A stretch of 64,000 nucleotides of DNA, taken from NCBI RefSeq assembly GCF_016908295.1, contig NZ_JAFBDO010000004.1:124001-188000 (forward strand). The letters run 5' to 3'. The translations under genes were made by a program, and so were the position numbers. Position 1 is the stretch's first letter. Each line of letters opens with the position of its first letter. The DNA comes from Thalassobacillus pellis (GTDB lineage: Bacteria > Bacillota > Bacilli > Bacillales > Halobacillaceae). The notes beneath the pieces were generated by a model that saw nothing but the letters and a program-made list of their open reading frames with translations, was not told the DNA's origin and made no database searches. Positions 34,488 through 44,428 of the stretch are shown here, piece by piece.

Positions 34488-34859
34488 TTGGTAATATTTA
34501 AAAACAAATGGTTTTTTTTGGGGCTGAATGTACTTCTTGTCGTGCTGCTCTTCAATATACGGGCACCAGAAAAAGATTTGTTCCATTTTATCAATCAATT
34601 GTTTTACATCGCTTATTTTTATTTGTTGTTAGGATTGCTCATGCTGGTGATACGAGGTGGTTTTTTCGACTCCATCACTTATAGCTTCCGAAGAGTCTAC
34701 CATAGAGTGGCTAAGACCAGCGATTATATGGAAGATTGGAAAACGAAGCCGCTCCCTTCAGAAAATATCAACGGTTCTGTGGTCAGTTTCTTTTTGTTCC
34801 AGGGATTTTTCTTGATGCTTGGTCTGATGGGACTGCTTCTCCTGTATTATCAAGGGTGA
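34488..34859 (+). CDS. DUF3899 membrane protein
   Basis: A 123-residue protein matching the DUF3899 pattern. It has hydrophobic segments at about residues 8-24, 37-56 and 98-119, and a basic cytoplasmic loop with FFDSITYSFRRVYHRV. The TTG start at 34488 follows AGGATGTGAG; no ATG fits. It is divergent from oppA and lies just upstream of the trpS T-box leader. Function unknown. Confidence 0.75.
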   Translation: MVIFKNKWFFLGLNVLLVVLLFNIRAPEKDLFHFINQLFYIAYFYLLLGLLMLVIRGGFFDSITYSFRRVYHRVAKTSDYMEDWKTKPLPSENINGSVVSFFLFQGFFLMLGLMGLLLLYYQG

Positions 34860-34917
34860 CTTGTTCAGTTGCATTGGGAGATAAACTTCTTTATAATTTT
34901 CTTGGATATGTAAATGC

Positions 34918-35145
34918 GATGAAAAAGTGAAGTACCGGACCTCCATGCATTACAGAGAGGCTGCGGCTTGGTGGAAGCAGCTTGCAAAGGTAACCGGGAA
35001 TTGGGCTTTTAGAGCACCGCTGCTGCGGCGTATACCTGCGTTAAAGGACTTGAGTGATCTCGCTCCAATGCGGGATAACAAGGGTGGCACCACGGTTCAT
35101 TCGTCCCTTCTTTATGGGGAAGAATGAATTTTTTTATGTCTTTAG
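34918..35145 (+). promoter_or_regulatory. Trp T-box leader of trpS
   Basis: The T-box sequence AGGGTGGCACCACGG is at 35081-35095. Upstream, AGAGAGGCTGCGGCTTGG marks the base of stem I, and TGG at 35002-35004 in GGGAATTGGGC is a plausible specifier codon for tRNA-Trp. Downstream, ATTCGTCCC...GGGGAAGAAT and T7 form the terminator that competes with the antiterminator. Uncharged tRNA-Trp binding should allow read-through into trpS at 35179. Confidence 0.92.
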
Positions 35146-35163
35146 AAGTTATTAAAACTTTAA

Positions 35164-36177
<1,014 letters not shown>

Positions 36178-36300
36178 GAACAAAAGCGAAAGCGCCTTGC
36201 TTACCCCCGACATGCTTAAGCCAAGCCTCGCCGTGACGGGCTTTGTCACAGAGAGGATCGGCTTAAGACCTCGAGGGGGTAGGCGCTAAAGCTGGATGCG
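36178..36300 (+). repeat. Repeat R1, first copy of a tandem pair
   Basis: GAACAAAAGCGAAAGCGCC begins directly after the trpS TAA. Inner stem GTGACGGGCTTTGTCAC; ends GGCGCTAAAGCTGGA. Confidence 0.9.
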
Positions 36301-36422
36301 ACAAAAGCGAAAGCGCCTTGCTCACCCCCGACATGTTTAAGCCAAGCCTCGCCGTGACGGCCTTTGTCACAGAGAGGATCGGCTTAAGACCTCGAGGGGG
36401 TAGGCGCTGGAGCTGGATGCGA
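36301..36422 (+). repeat. Repeat R1, second copy of a tandem pair
   Basis: About 95% like the preceding copy by eye. The loop of the inner stem differs (GTGACGGCCTTTGTCAC). The two copies and the terminator at 36477 fill 36178-36501. Confidence 0.9.
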
Positions 36423-36476
36423 CAAAAGCAGAAAGGGCATCCACAAACATCCATTTTTATAATTTCCTAGACAAAG

Positions 36477-36517
36477 AAAACCAGAATTGAAGTTATCCAC
36501 TTCAATTCTGGTTTTTT
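36477..36517. terminator. Bidirectional terminator at the yjbA 3' end
   Basis: AAAACCAGAATTGAAG and CTTCAATTCTGGTTTT form a perfect 16-bp stem over a 7-nt loop. The yjbA stop codon lies inside it. Confidence 0.92.
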
Positions 36518-37266
36518 ATACTTGTTTCTGCTTTTTGGTTTTCAATTTCCCAGATTTTTTCAAAAAATGGCTGCCCTTTGATTATCTTTCCGCACAAATC
36601 TTCATGTTCATTGCTCCAGCCCATTGTTGTTCCATCATAGAGCTTCTGCCATGCTTCTTCAATTGTCAGATCTTTGATAGAAGGATAGAGGCTCGGCTCC
36701 CATTCTGTCAGCCAATAACGGATTTCTTCCGGATTTTCAGTGTGTTTCAACTGATCCAGGGCCATCATTAACAGCTGCTTTAACTGTCTTTCTTTACGGG
36801 TCAATCCCAACATATACTCTGGTGATAGCGATAAAATGTGATGTTCTTTTTTCGATGGGATGCTGCTCCAATCAAATTTGGCTGGTTTTTGTCCTTCTAT
36901 CATTTCAAATGCCAGCCTTTCCTGACGTGGAATCAGCCTGCTTTTACGAACGGGAAGCGTATAACCAAGGGTGTCAAATGCCAATACCGCCGTTCCATTC
37001 GTTACGATTGCTGCATAATCTAAGGAGGTCCGTTCTTGATTTTTTCTCAGATAAGCCCGTCTGTGGATTGTTTCCAGCAAAGTAACAGGCAGGTCTTGTA
37101 AATCATTTTCAATGTATTGGTACAAATCATCCGTTACATATAGCAAAGGTGCCTGATCTAAAAGCTCAATCCCATCTTCTTTTCTCCATTCATGAAATGG
37201 AGATACGTTGTAACCATTTTCTTCTCCTTCAAACCAGTTCACCCAGACATCATGCAGATATAACAT
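36502..37266 (-). CDS. yjbA: Conserved protein YjbA (DUF3603)
   Basis: A 254-residue soluble protein of the DUF3603/YjbA family, beginning [20 protein letters not shown], the hallmark of the family. ATG at 37266 follows AAGGTG with 9-nt spacing; the GTG four codons upstream overlaps that site and is rejected. The C-terminal part has [21 protein letters not shown] and the acidic [11 protein letters not shown]. It lies next to trpS as in B. subtilis. Function unknown. Confidence 0.88.
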   Translation of the reverse strand: MLYLHDVWVNWFEGEENGYNVSPFHEWRKEDGIELLDQAPLLYVTDDLYQYIENDLQDLPVTLLETIHRRAYLRKNQERTSLDYAAIVTNGTAVLAFDTLGYTLPVRKSRLIPRQERLAFEMIEGQKPAKFDWSSIPSKKEHHILSLSPEYMLGLTRKERQLKQLLMMALDQLKHTENPEEIRYWLTEWEPSLYPSIKDLTIEEAWQKLYDGTTMGWSNEHEDLCGKIIKGQPFFEKIWEIENQKAETSIKNQN

Positions 37267-37346
37267 ACCGGTGTTCACCTTCCATCCCTTAGTTTATTTG
37301 CTCATCATTATGACCAAAAATGGAAATTTTATTCTTCTTCAGGTAA

Positions 37347-37559
37347 TTAATGACAGGAAGAATGGCCGATTTTCAGTGACGTCACAAACATAAGGAACAC
37401 TCCTATAGGAAATAACCAACATTCCGTTCGCGATTGGACAAACAGGAGGTATTCTGTCCAAGTGAAGCCTGCAGGTAGAAAGTTCATATAAGAAATCAAC
37501 GAGATGCCGCCGCTTACAGTAAATCCAAAGCCGACCAGAAATCCGAACCAATAAATCAT
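37347..37559 (-). CDS. Small membrane protein, 70 aa
   Basis: ATG at 37559 follows GGAGGG with 5-nt spacing. The product has two hydrophobic segments (about residues 2-24 and 46-64) joined by a loop with FLPAGFTWTEY. The open frame extends to 37625 but without a ribosome binding site. It is divergent from the LCP gene. Family not recognised. Confidence 0.6.
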   Translation of the reverse strand: MIYWFGFLVGFGFTVSGGISLISYMNFLPAGFTWTEYLLFVQSRTECWLFPIGVFLMFVTSLKIGHSSCH

Positions 37560-37649
37560 AAGCAGCCCTCCAGCCTGTCCTTTTTTGTTAATATATGAGT
37601 AGAGGCAGGAAGACATGCTATCCATTTGTGTGAAGTCCGTGATAAACTA

Positions 37650-37678
37650 TTTACGAATGTTGTCAAAAAAAGTAGAAT
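37650..37678 (+). promoter_or_regulatory. SigA-like promoter for the LCP gene
   Basis: TTTACG (37650-37655), 17 nt, TAGAAT (37673-37678), 31 bp before the ATG. Confidence 0.45.
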
Positions 37679-37709
37679 GAACAGAGTCCTATCAAATGAG
37701 GTGATAGTA

Positions 37710-38675
37710 ATGGTTGAATCACGCCGTGAATATAGAAGGCACAAAAAAAAGCGTAAACGTAAAATATTCTTATCCAGCCTGCTGCTGTTTTTACTCCTAG
37801 GTATTGGCTGGACTAGTTATGAATATATGGCAGGAAAACGCGATGCCATGGGTGAATCTAGTGGTGAGCTCGAAAATGTGAGCAAATATGCAGACGAATT
37901 CAAAGGTGTCGATAATGAAGACGGAAAAACTACCGTCCTGCTAATGGGGGTAGACAGCCGTGAAGAAGGTGATGTCGCCCGGACAGACACCATCATGGTA
38001 GCCCAATACGATCCAGAAAAAAATTCTGCTAAACTGGTATCCTTGATGCGTGATATGTATGTGGATATCCCTGGACATGGCAAAAATAAGCTGAATGCTG
38101 CTTTTGCCATTGGAGGACCAGAGCTTTTGAGACAGACAATTAAAGAGAATTTCGGTATTAATTCTGAATACTATGCAATAGTAGACTTTGAAGGCTTTAA
38201 GCAAATCGTGGATACCATAGCACCAGATGGCGTCACCATCGATGTCGAAAAGGATATGTATTACAAAGATAATGCAGGCACCATCGATCTTGAGGAAGGA
38301 ACGCAGACGCTTAATGGAGATGAATTGCTTGGATATGCACGGTTCCGTCATGATGCAGAAAGTGACTTCGGCCGGGTACGGAGACAGCAGCAGGTCATGA
38401 AGGCATTAAAAGAGGAACTAGTGTCTGCAAGCGGCTTGTTGAAAATCCCGCGTTTGATCGGCACCTTACAGCCGTTCATTGATACAAACATCGGGAGCGG
38501 CAAGATGCTTGATTTGGCAAAAGATTTTCTCCTGAACCCACCGGAGAATGTCGAAACACTCCGACTTCCTGTTGAAGGTTCGTTCTGGAATGATTCTGTT
38601 CCAGGTGTAGGCGCAATACTTGCCTATGATGAAGAAGAGAACCGACAGGCCATCCAGGATTTTCTTGGCAAATAA
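37710..38675 (+). CDS. LytR-CpsA-Psr family cell-wall glycopolymer ligase
   Basis: A 321-residue LCP protein. A basic cytoplasmic start (RREYRRHKKKRKRK) precedes one membrane segment (about residues 20-38), and the catalytic domain is outside. Conserved motifs are VLLMGVDSREEGDVARTDTIMV, SLMRDMYVDIPGHGKNKLNAAF, YARFRHDAESDFGRVRRQQQV, with Asp and Arg residues that bind the polyprenyl pyrophosphate. The family attaches teichoic acids or other polymers to peptidoglycan. ATG at 37710 follows GAGGTGAT. Which B. subtilis paralogue it matches (TagT, TagU, TagV) cannot be told; it is not present at this position there. Confidence 0.92.
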   Translation: MVESRREYRRHKKKRKRKIFLSSLLLFLLLGIGWTSYEYMAGKRDAMGESSGELENVSKYADEFKGVDNEDGKTTVLLMGVDSREEGDVARTDTIMVAQYDPEKNSAKLVSLMRDMYVDIPGHGKNKLNAAFAIGGPELLRQTIKENFGINSEYYAIVDFEGFKQIVDTIAPDGVTIDVEKDMYYKDNAGTIDLEEGTQTLNGDELLGYARFRHDAESDFGRVRRQQQVMKALKEELVSASGLLKIPRLIGTLQPFIDTNIGSGKMLDLAKDFLLNPPENVETLRLPVEGSFWNDSVPGVGAILAYDEEENRQAIQDFLGK

Positions 38676-38685
38676 GATGAAAACA

Positions 38686-38731
38686 GACAACCCCTGAAGG
38701 AGATACAACCTCCATCAGGGGTTTTTTTTGT
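38686..38731 (+). terminator. Terminator after the LCP gene
   Basis: CCCCTGAAGGAG and CCTCCATCAGGGG pair imperfectly and are followed by T8. Confidence 0.8.
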
Positions 38732-38821
38732 TATTTAAAATTAAAGTATATCAACCCTATTTGACTGGACATTGGAGATGTTTATAACCACCTATGGTTA
38801 TATCATAGTTGAGTCCATAGT

Positions 38822-38960
38822 GAGCGATCGGTGATGACGCCTGCGGGAACAGCGCGAGCCGAAGATCCATTTGGTCAAATGGTTTTCTTGACCAAGTTAT
38901 CTGAGGCCGTGCCCGCGGCAAGCATCCACTGACAAGCGATTCGTAAGAATAAACAACAAG
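38822..38960 (+). repeat. Repeat R2, copy 1 of a tandem pair
   Basis: It starts GAGCGATCGGTGATGACGCC. The core is CTGCGGGAACAGC...GGCCGTGCCCGCGGC with a perfect inner stem TTGGTCAA/TTGACCAA. It is about 90% like the copy at 39127. Together with diverged flanks the two form a roughly 305-bp tandem duplication filling 38765-39375 of the gene-free stretch 38676-39457. Confidence 0.85.
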
Positions 38961-39126
38961 CTCTAACAGTGCCGTATTTCAAGTGGCTATGTGAATTACA
39001 TCAGGTGATTTGAACGTTCGTCTAAAGAAAGGGAGTGGAATTCGCTTCATGTAATGGTACAAGAGTAAATTGGCCACTGTTGAAGTTTATAACAACATAG
39101 GATTATATTTTGGTCGTTTCCACAAT

Positions 39127-39280
39127 GAGCGATCGGTGGTGACGCCTGCGGGAACAGCACGAGCCGAAGATCCACTTGGTCAAATGGTCTTCTTGACCAA
39201 GTTAGCTGAGGCCGTGCCCGCGGCAAGCATCCACCGACAAGCGATTCGTAAGAATAATCCACAAGTTAAACAGTACCTTT
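39127..39280 (+). repeat. Repeat R2, copy 2 of a tandem pair
   Basis: Same core as the copy at 38822, ending GCGATTCGTAAGAATAA. The sequence after it (GTATTCGCTCGCATAT) resembles the sequence after copy 1 (GAATTCGCTTCATGTAA), showing that the duplicated unit includes flanks. Confidence 0.85.
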
Positions 39281-39410
39281 AGCTTTTATAAAAGTTTATA
39301 AAAATGGCCACATGAGTATCGCTAGGAGCCTTGGGTGTTCGTGCAAGGTAAGGGATTGGTATTCGCTCGCATATTAAAACAAAAAAATAACTTGCAGAAG
39401 TAAATCTCTA

Positions 39411-39452
39411 CAAGTTGAGGATGGCCTGAAACAACCGGGCCATCCTCTTACA
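39411..39452 (-). terminator. Hairpin downstream of fabF
   Basis: GAGGATGGCC (39417-39426) and GGCCATCCTC (39438-39447) form a perfect stem; the minus-strand T tract is poor. Confidence 0.6.
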
Positions 39453-39457
39453 TTTAT

Positions 39458-40696
39458 TTATTGGTGTTTTTTGAAGACGAGGCTCGCATTATGCCCGCCG
39501 AATCCTAGTGAATTACTCATGACTGCATCAACCTCTGCTTTACGCGCTTCATTCGGAACATAATCCATATCACATTCCGGATCAGGCGTTTCGTAGTTGA
39601 TGGTTGGAGGAAGTGTTCCTTCCACCATAGCTTTTAATGAAATAATGGCTTCGATAGCCCCAGCTGCCCCAAGCAGGTGCCCAGTCATCGATTTGGTTGA
39701 GGACATGGCAAGCTTGTTGGCATGATCGCCAAATACTTGTCTGGCGGCCATCGTTTCGAACTTATCATTGAGTTCTGTGGAAGTACCATGGGCGTTGATG
39801 TAACCGATATCCTCCGGTGTCATGCCGGCATCGTCCAACGCTTGCTGCATGGCTCTGACAGCCCCTTCCCCTTCTGGTGCTGGTGCTGTGATATGGTGGG
39901 CATCACCAGTTGCGCCATAACCGACGATTTCCCCGTAAATGTGTGCACCACGTTTTTGGGCAGATTCCAACGTTTCAAGAATAATGATTCCTGCGCCTTC
40001 TCCCATAACAAAGCCATCACGGTTTTTATCGAAAGGACGACTCGCCGATTGCGGATCTTCATTGAATGATAGAGCCCGTGCCGCTGAAAATCCTGCAAAC
40101 GACATTTTGTTCATTGGCGACTCAGTGCCTCCTGTGATCATGATGTCCGCATCACCGCGCTGAATCACTTTGAAAGCATCTCCAATCGAATTGGCACCAG
40201 ATGCGCATGCTGTAACAGAACAGGAATTCATGGCTTTTGCACCTAATGTGATGGAAACTTGTCCGGCAGCCATATCCGGAATCATCATTGGGATAAAGAA
40301 TGGGCTTACCCGGCGATAACCTTTTTCAAGGAATTTTTCGAACTGCTCTTCATAAGTTCCCATTCCACCAATGCCGGAACCAATCCACACTCCGGTACGG
40401 TAGGCAATTTCATCTGTTATTTCAAGGTTGGCGTCTTTCACTGCCATCAAAGAAGCAGCTACTGCGTATTGTGTAAACGGATCCATCTTCCGTGCTTCTT
40501 TTTTATCAATAAAATCAGTCGGGTTGAAGTCTTTGACTTCTGCTGCTACTTTCGCAGGATAATCGTCCTTATTCACCTTGGTAATCGTATCAATGCCGGA
40601 GCGGCCGGAAATGATACTATCCCACATCTCATCGACATTGTTGCCGACTGGTGATACAGCACCCATGCCTGTAATCACTACACGTTTCTTTTCCAT
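39458..40696 (-). CDS. fabF: 3-oxoacyl-[ACP] synthase II, FabF
   Basis: A 412-residue condensing enzyme elongating acyl-ACP with malonyl-ACP. The active-site Cys164 is in VTACASGAN; the two His are in NAHGTST and [10 protein letters not shown]. The ATG at 40696 ([10 protein letters not shown]) follows AAGGAGG; an open frame to 40759 has no site and would overlap fabH. It starts 16 bp after fabH, forming the fabHF operon with a FapR-like operator upstream. Confidence 0.97.
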   Translation of the reverse strand: MEKKRVVITGMGAVSPVGNNVDEMWDSIISGRSGIDTITKVNKDDYPAKVAAEVKDFNPTDFIDKKEARKMDPFTQYAVAASLMAVKDANLEITDEIAYRTGVWIGSGIGGMGTYEEQFEKFLEKGYRRVSPFFIPMMIPDMAAGQVSITLGAKAMNSCSVTACASGANSIGDAFKVIQRGDADIMITGGTESPMNKMSFAGFSAARALSFNEDPQSASRPFDKNRDGFVMGEGAGIIILETLESAQKRGAHIYGEIVGYGATGDAHHITAPAPEGEGAVRAMQQALDDAGMTPEDIGYINAHGTSTELNDKFETMAARQVFGDHANKLAMSSTKSMTGHLLGAAGAIEAIISLKAMVEGTLPPTINYETPDPECDMDYVPNEARKAEVDAVMSNSLGFGGHNASLVFKKHQ

Positions 40697-40712
40697 TGCT
40701 AAAATCCTCCTT

Positions 40713-41645
40713 CTACTTTCCCCAGCGAAGAGCGACGGCTCCCCAGGTGAGTCCTCCACCGAAACCTACGAGAACAACAAGATCATTATCTTTTATTTTA
40801 CCTTCTTCCACCGCTTCTGCTAAAGCGATTGGAATCGAAGCTGCTGACGTGTTGCCGTATTTTTTGACTGTCTTTGCCATTTTGTCTTCCGAAACACCGA
40901 GTCTCTCGCGTGCAGCCTCCATGATCCGGATATTGGCCTGGTGAGGAATCAAATAATCAACGTCCTCTTTATTGGCGCCGATCTTTTCAACAACCTTTAC
41001 CGAGGCTTCCGGCATCTGGCGAACAGCGAACTTGAATACTTCCCGTCCATTCATAAAGAGGTGCTTGCCTTGATAAAGGTGCTTGCCTCCCGCCCCATCG
41101 GATCCAAGTTCAAAAGAGAGAATTCCTTTCCCTTCACTTACAGGGCCGACAACAGCAGCACCAGCGCCGTCACCAAAAAGGACACACGTATTACGGTCCT
41201 CCCAGTCGACTATCTTGGATAGTTTTTCTACACCTACTACTAATATATTACGATAATCTCCTGATTCTATAAACTGCTTTGCAGTGGTCAGTCCATACAT
41301 AAAACCTGTACAGGCAGCACTGACATCCATGGCAGCAGCTTTAGAAGCCCCTAACCGTTCCTGTATCATGCAAGCGACAGATGGGAAAGGTGTGTCTGGA
41401 GTTACAGTTGCCACCAGAATCATATCCAGCTCCTCCGCTGCAATTCCAGCGTTCTCCAATGATTTTTCAGCTGCATAGAATGCCATATCAGATGTATCGA
41501 TATCATCTCCAGCAATTCTGCGTTCCTCAATACCTGTTCTCGTACGGATCCATTCGTCATTGGTTTCCACCATTGCTTCCAAATCTTTATTCGTGAGGAC
41601 TTTTTCCGGTACAAAATGTCCTGTACCTAATATTCCTGCTTTCAT
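40713..41645 (-). CDS. fabH: 3-oxoacyl-[ACP] synthase III, FabH
   Basis: A 310-residue initiating condensing enzyme that joins acyl-CoA with malonyl-ACP; in Bacillus it prefers branched primers. The catalytic triad is Cys112 (AACTGF), His235 (PHQANI) and Asn265 (GNTSAAS). AAGGGGATG precedes the ATG. First gene of fabHF. Position and order match B. subtilis fabHA-fabF. Confidence 0.97.
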   Translation of the reverse strand: MKAGILGTGHFVPEKVLTNKDLEAMVETNDEWIRTRTGIEERRIAGDDIDTSDMAFYAAEKSLENAGIAAEELDMILVATVTPDTPFPSVACMIQERLGASKAAAMDVSAACTGFMYGLTTAKQFIESGDYRNILVVGVEKLSKIVDWEDRNTCVLFGDGAGAAVVGPVSEGKGILSFELGSDGAGGKHLYQGKHLFMNGREVFKFAVRQMPEASVKVVEKIGANKEDVDYLIPHQANIRIMEAARERLGVSEDKMAKTVKKYGNTSAASIPIALAEAVEEGKIKDNDLVVLVGFGGGLTWGAVALRWGK

Positions 41646-41664
41646 GTGTTCATCCCCTTAACGG

Positions 41665-41701
41665 TAGTATCTAATACTAATTATTATGACTTGGTACTAA
41701 T
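41665..41701 (-). promoter_or_regulatory. FapR-like operator upstream of fabHF
   Basis: TAGTATCTAATACTAAT (41665-41681) is an inverted repeat (TAGTA/TACTA) close to the FapR operator. A half-site TTGGTACTAAT follows at 41691-41701. The first begins 20 bp upstream of the fabH ATG. Confidence 0.65.
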
Positions 41702-41790
41702 TTTAATGTATCCGACCCTTTTTCGCAACCATTTCTCCCGCCCACGAGTATCTCCGCCTTCCCGCATAAACTGTGGCAGGAGGTGCTTTT

Positions 41791-42006
41791 ATGGCGCAGC
41801 GAGACAATCCGAACGACAGACGTGCCCCCTTCGATGACCTGATGTTTGGTCAGCGACGACGGGAGGGACATCAAGAAGACCAAAAAAGCGAAGAAAAATC
41901 ATCCGTAGATTTGATGAGCATTGTGAAAAGTATGGCAGACACTTACAGTTCCTTTACTCCTTACATCAAAAACTTGTCAGAAACAATCAAAAAGTTCAAA
42001 AAATAG
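41791..42006 (+). CDS. Small hydrophilic protein at the yjzB position
   Basis: ATG at 41791 follows AGGAGGTGC. The 71 residues have a charged N-terminal half (NPNDRRAPFDDLMFGQRRREG) and a C-terminal amphipathic helix (YIKNLSETIKKFKK). No membrane segment. B. subtilis has the small gene yjzB between comZ and fabHA at this position, so it may be the counterpart; I cannot confirm homology. The frame extends to 41773 but lacks a site there. Confidence 0.65.
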   Translation: MAQRDNPNDRRAPFDDLMFGQRRREGHQEDQKSEEKSSVDLMSIVKSMADTYSSFTPYIKNLSETIKKFKK

Positions 42007-42021
42007 TATTCCCCTTATATA

Positions 42022-42143
42022 GACAAAAGCGGAAGCGCCTTGTTCACCCCCGACCAGCTTAAGTCGAGTCTCGCCGTGACGCTCCTTTGTCACAGAGAGA
42101 ATCGGCTTAAGACCTCGAGGGGGTAGGCGCTGAAGCTGGATGC
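42022..42143 (+). repeat. Repeat R1, first copy of a tandem pair
   Basis: GACAAAAGCGGAAGCGCC to GGCGCTGAAGCTGGA, with inner stem GTGACGCTCCTTTGTCAC. It starts 16 bp after the stop of the 71-aa gene. Confidence 0.9.
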
Positions 42144-42263
42144 GACAAAAGCGGAAGTGCCTTGCTCACCCCCGACCAGCTTAAGCCAAGCCTCGCCGTG
42201 ACGGGCTATGTCACAGAGAGGTTCGGCCTAAGACCTCGAGGGGGTAGGCGCTGAAGTTAGATG
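42144..42263 (+). repeat. Repeat R1, second copy of a tandem pair
   Basis: Near-identical to the first copy; inner stem GTGACGGGCTATGTCAC; end GGCGCTGAAGTTAGA. The pair and the terminator at 42321 fill 42007-42370. Confidence 0.9.
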
Positions 42264-42320
42264 AAAACCACTGCAAAGGGTCATCCACACCCATTCATAT
42301 TATAATTTCCTTAACAGCGA

Positions 42321-42366
42321 AAAAAACCCGGCAGCTGCTTGTCCAATCTCAAGTCCAGCTGCCAGG
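42321..42366 (-). terminator. Terminator after med
   Basis: On the minus strand CCTGGCAGCTG pairs with CAGCTGCCGGG, followed by T6. Confidence 0.85.
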
Positions 42367-42370
42367 CCAT

Positions 42371-43333
42371 TTATTTATCTCTTGGAAGTTCACCAGATTT
42401 TTTATACGTGGCGACCATCTCTTTTACATTTTCTTTTAATTGGTCAGGAACGGCATCACTGTATTTTCCCATCGTAATTGCGCCTTCCTGGAAATCAAAC
42501 ACCATGGTATCTCCAGGTAATTCTCCGTTAATCAGCCTCTCGATAGCGAGTACATATGTTTGATCTACATGCTGGACAGTACTTGTCAAAACGGTATGTT
42601 CAGCAAGGCTTGACTGGTCAGACACATAACCGATGGCGTATTTCCCATCTTCCTGTATGCGCTGGATAAGCGGTGGATTGAAGTCGTCACCAGCAGGGTA
42701 AAAAACGTCCACGCCTTTTTCTTTCATCCTTTCATAATATTTCATCGCTCGCTCTGTGTTTTCCCAGCTATGGACAAAAGCGATATTTACCTCCGCTTCA
42801 GGATTCTGGTATTTTACTCCTTCATAAAACCCTTCCACTTCAGGCTGCCACTCGTGAGCTGCAATCAGGCCGACTTGATTGGTTTTTGTGAAACCACCAG
42901 CTACTACTCCGCCAAAAAAGCCCATGGCTTCCCCGCTGAAATTAAGACTTGTCACATTTTCTGCAGCAAACCCACCGTTAAAATAAATGAAATGAACGTC
43001 CGGATATGCTTCATGGATGCTTTTAAAATATTCTCCATATACACTACTGTGTCCAAAAATGACATTGACGCCTTTTGCCACCAGCTCGTCCACGGCTTTG
43101 TTCACCTGCTGCTGGTTTTTGACACCTTCTTTAAAATAGATATCCACATTGTATTTATCTTGAATCTTAAGCAGTCCCTCATATCCTTTCTTGCCCCATG
43201 CCTGATCATGGATGGTGGTCTCCACAAGCATCCCGACTGAATGGACCTTGCCCTCACCGAGGCTGTTATTGCAGCCAGTAAGAGCAAGCATTAATACCGG
43301 GAGGGACAATACCATTAAAAGCAGCTTTTTCAC
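42371..43333 (-). CDS. med: Med-like substrate-binding lipoprotein (BMP family)
   Basis: A 320-residue lipoprotein of the basic membrane protein family. The signal peptide ends in LALTGC. The mature part starts VGMLVETTIHDQAWGKKGYEG and contains NVIFGHSSVYGEYF and VGLIAAHEWQPEVEGFYEG, the pattern of B. subtilis Med, which promotes comK expression. GTG at 43333 is chosen because AGGAG lies about 8 nt before it; the GTG three codons upstream is part of that site. In B. subtilis med is followed by comZ; here a terminator and R1 repeats follow, and no comZ is seen. Confidence 0.85.
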   Translation of the reverse strand: MKKLLLMVLSLPVLMLALTGCNNSLGEGKVHSVGMLVETTIHDQAWGKKGYEGLLKIQDKYNVDIYFKEGVKNQQQVNKAVDELVAKGVNVIFGHSSVYGEYFKSIHEAYPDVHFIYFNGGFAAENVTSLNFSGEAMGFFGGVVAGGFTKTNQVGLIAAHEWQPEVEGFYEGVKYQNPEAEVNIAFVHSWENTERAMKYYERMKEKGVDVFYPAGDDFNPPLIQRIQEDGKYAIGYVSDQSSLAEHTVLTSTVQHVDQTYVLAIERLINGELPGDTMVFDFQEGAITMGKYSDAVPDQLKENVKEMVATYKKSGELPRDK

Positions 43334-43458
43334 GAACAGCACTCCTAAAAAAATACATAATTGCTATATTTATTTTAACTACATCTTGGTCAATAAGTAA
43401 ATGTTTTACCATTATTATTAACGTATTCTACACAATTAAGCTGTTCGTGAAAAGCCTC

Positions 43459-44046
43459 TCACATGGAATTACCTGCCATATAAATGTGCTTATGCCTTTG
43501 GAAATGGTCATTCAAATGGCCTGCCAGGTCCCGGGCTGCTATGTCGTTACTCTTCCCACCTGTTCTATGGGTATTTCCGGTAACCTTTTCAAGAATCTCC
43601 TTTATGAAATCTTCAATGTAACAAGCAGACTCGGATTCAACCAGATCCTCCATCACTATCTGATGATCCCCAGGAAAACCATAAGTTTCATCTCGCGGCA
43701 TCCATTCACCGTACGAAAGAGGAACACGTATGTTTTCAATATCCTTGCTTTCCTGGAGTTCATGAATACTGTCTGCAATTTTAATTTGGCCATAAGGATA
43801 ATCATGCAAGTTCCCTTCCGTAACACCAATAATCCCATCTATCTGCCCCCGGTCTGAATACCGCTCAATTTCCCCTAGTGTATGAAAATGTTGAAAGCAG
43901 CTGTTTCTCCCGACAAACATATACAAGGCTTCCTTTTTTTCATCTTCCAGAGCATCCACACCAATCACTTCGAACCCTTTGTTAAGCAAATGCTGAACCA
44001 TATGATAACCAATCCAATGGAAACAGGAATCGATGACATAAGCCAT
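43459..44046 (-). CDS. yjaV: YjaV-like protein, degenerate Rossmann fold
   Basis: A 195-residue protein whose start VIDSCFHWIGYHMVQHLLNKGFEVIGVDAL is cut here to its motif: a beta-alpha-beta as in NAD-dependent epimerases, but with the GxxGxxG loop replaced by SCFHWIG. It is therefore unlikely to bind NAD in the usual way. The rest (GIIGVTEGNLHDYPYGQIKI, NIRVPLSYGEWMP) resembles the truncated epimerase-like YjaV. AAGGGGG precedes the ATG. It is next to med as in B. subtilis. Function unknown. Confidence 0.75.
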   Translation of the reverse strand: MAYVIDSCFHWIGYHMVQHLLNKGFEVIGVDALEDEKKEALYMFVGRNSCFQHFHTLGEIERYSDRGQIDGIIGVTEGNLHDYPYGQIKIADSIHELQESKDIENIRVPLSYGEWMPRDETYGFPGDHQIVMEDLVESESACYIEDFIKEILEKVTGNTHRTGGKSNDIAARDLAGHLNDHFQRHKHIYMAGNSM

Positions 44047-44190
44047 TTCATTTCCCCCTTTGATACTATGAGTTTATTCAGTCCAGGCTGGGGGATATTC
44101 AATTAATCCGTCATTCAAGCGATTACTATTTATTTTTCTGCCGCCCTTTGGTAAACTATGTGTAGAATAGGCAAAATGAGGTGAACATAC

Positions 44191-44364
44191 ATGCGTTATT
44201 TTTGGACGGTATTTTGGGCTTTCCTATTAAGTCTAATGATTACATATGTAATCAGCAATATGTCTGGTTCCCATTTCAACTTTGTACAAGTGATTGTATT
44301 GACTGTACTCTTCTCAGGAGCTGCCTTCCTGCTTGGTGAATCACTGATTAAGGATGAAGCCTGA
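44191..44364 (+). CDS. yjzD: YjzD-like small membrane protein (DUF2929)
   Basis: A 57-residue protein from ATG at 44191, with GAGGTGA 8 nt upstream. It has two hydrophobic segments (about residues 4-20 and 32-49) with a short loop SNMSGSHFNF, and ends ESLIKDEA. The pattern and place beside yjzC match B. subtilis YjzD. Function unknown. It converges with yjzC at a shared terminator. Confidence 0.75.
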   Translation: MRYFWTVFWAFLLSLMITYVISNMSGSHFNFVQVIVLTVLFSGAAFLLGESLIKDEA

Positions 44365-44392
44365 CACGATTTTAATCCCATATGAATGAAAG

Positions 44393-44419
44393 AAAGTCGC
44401 GCTCAGTGCGCGACTTTTT
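44393..44419. terminator. Bidirectional terminator between yjzD and yjzC
   Basis: GTCGCGC (44396-44402) and GCGCGAC (44408-44414) with A3 and T5 flanks. Confidence 0.88.
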
Positions 44420-44428
44420 GCTTTCTTA

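Noticed and set aside
34736-35127. 64-66 aa frames in the trpS leader
   Set aside because: They overlap the DUF3899 gene end or the T-box structure and have no ribosome binding site.
39047-39282. Open frames of 70-71 aa on both strands within R2
   Set aside because: Both lie in the palindromic repeat core and mirror each other; no start signals.
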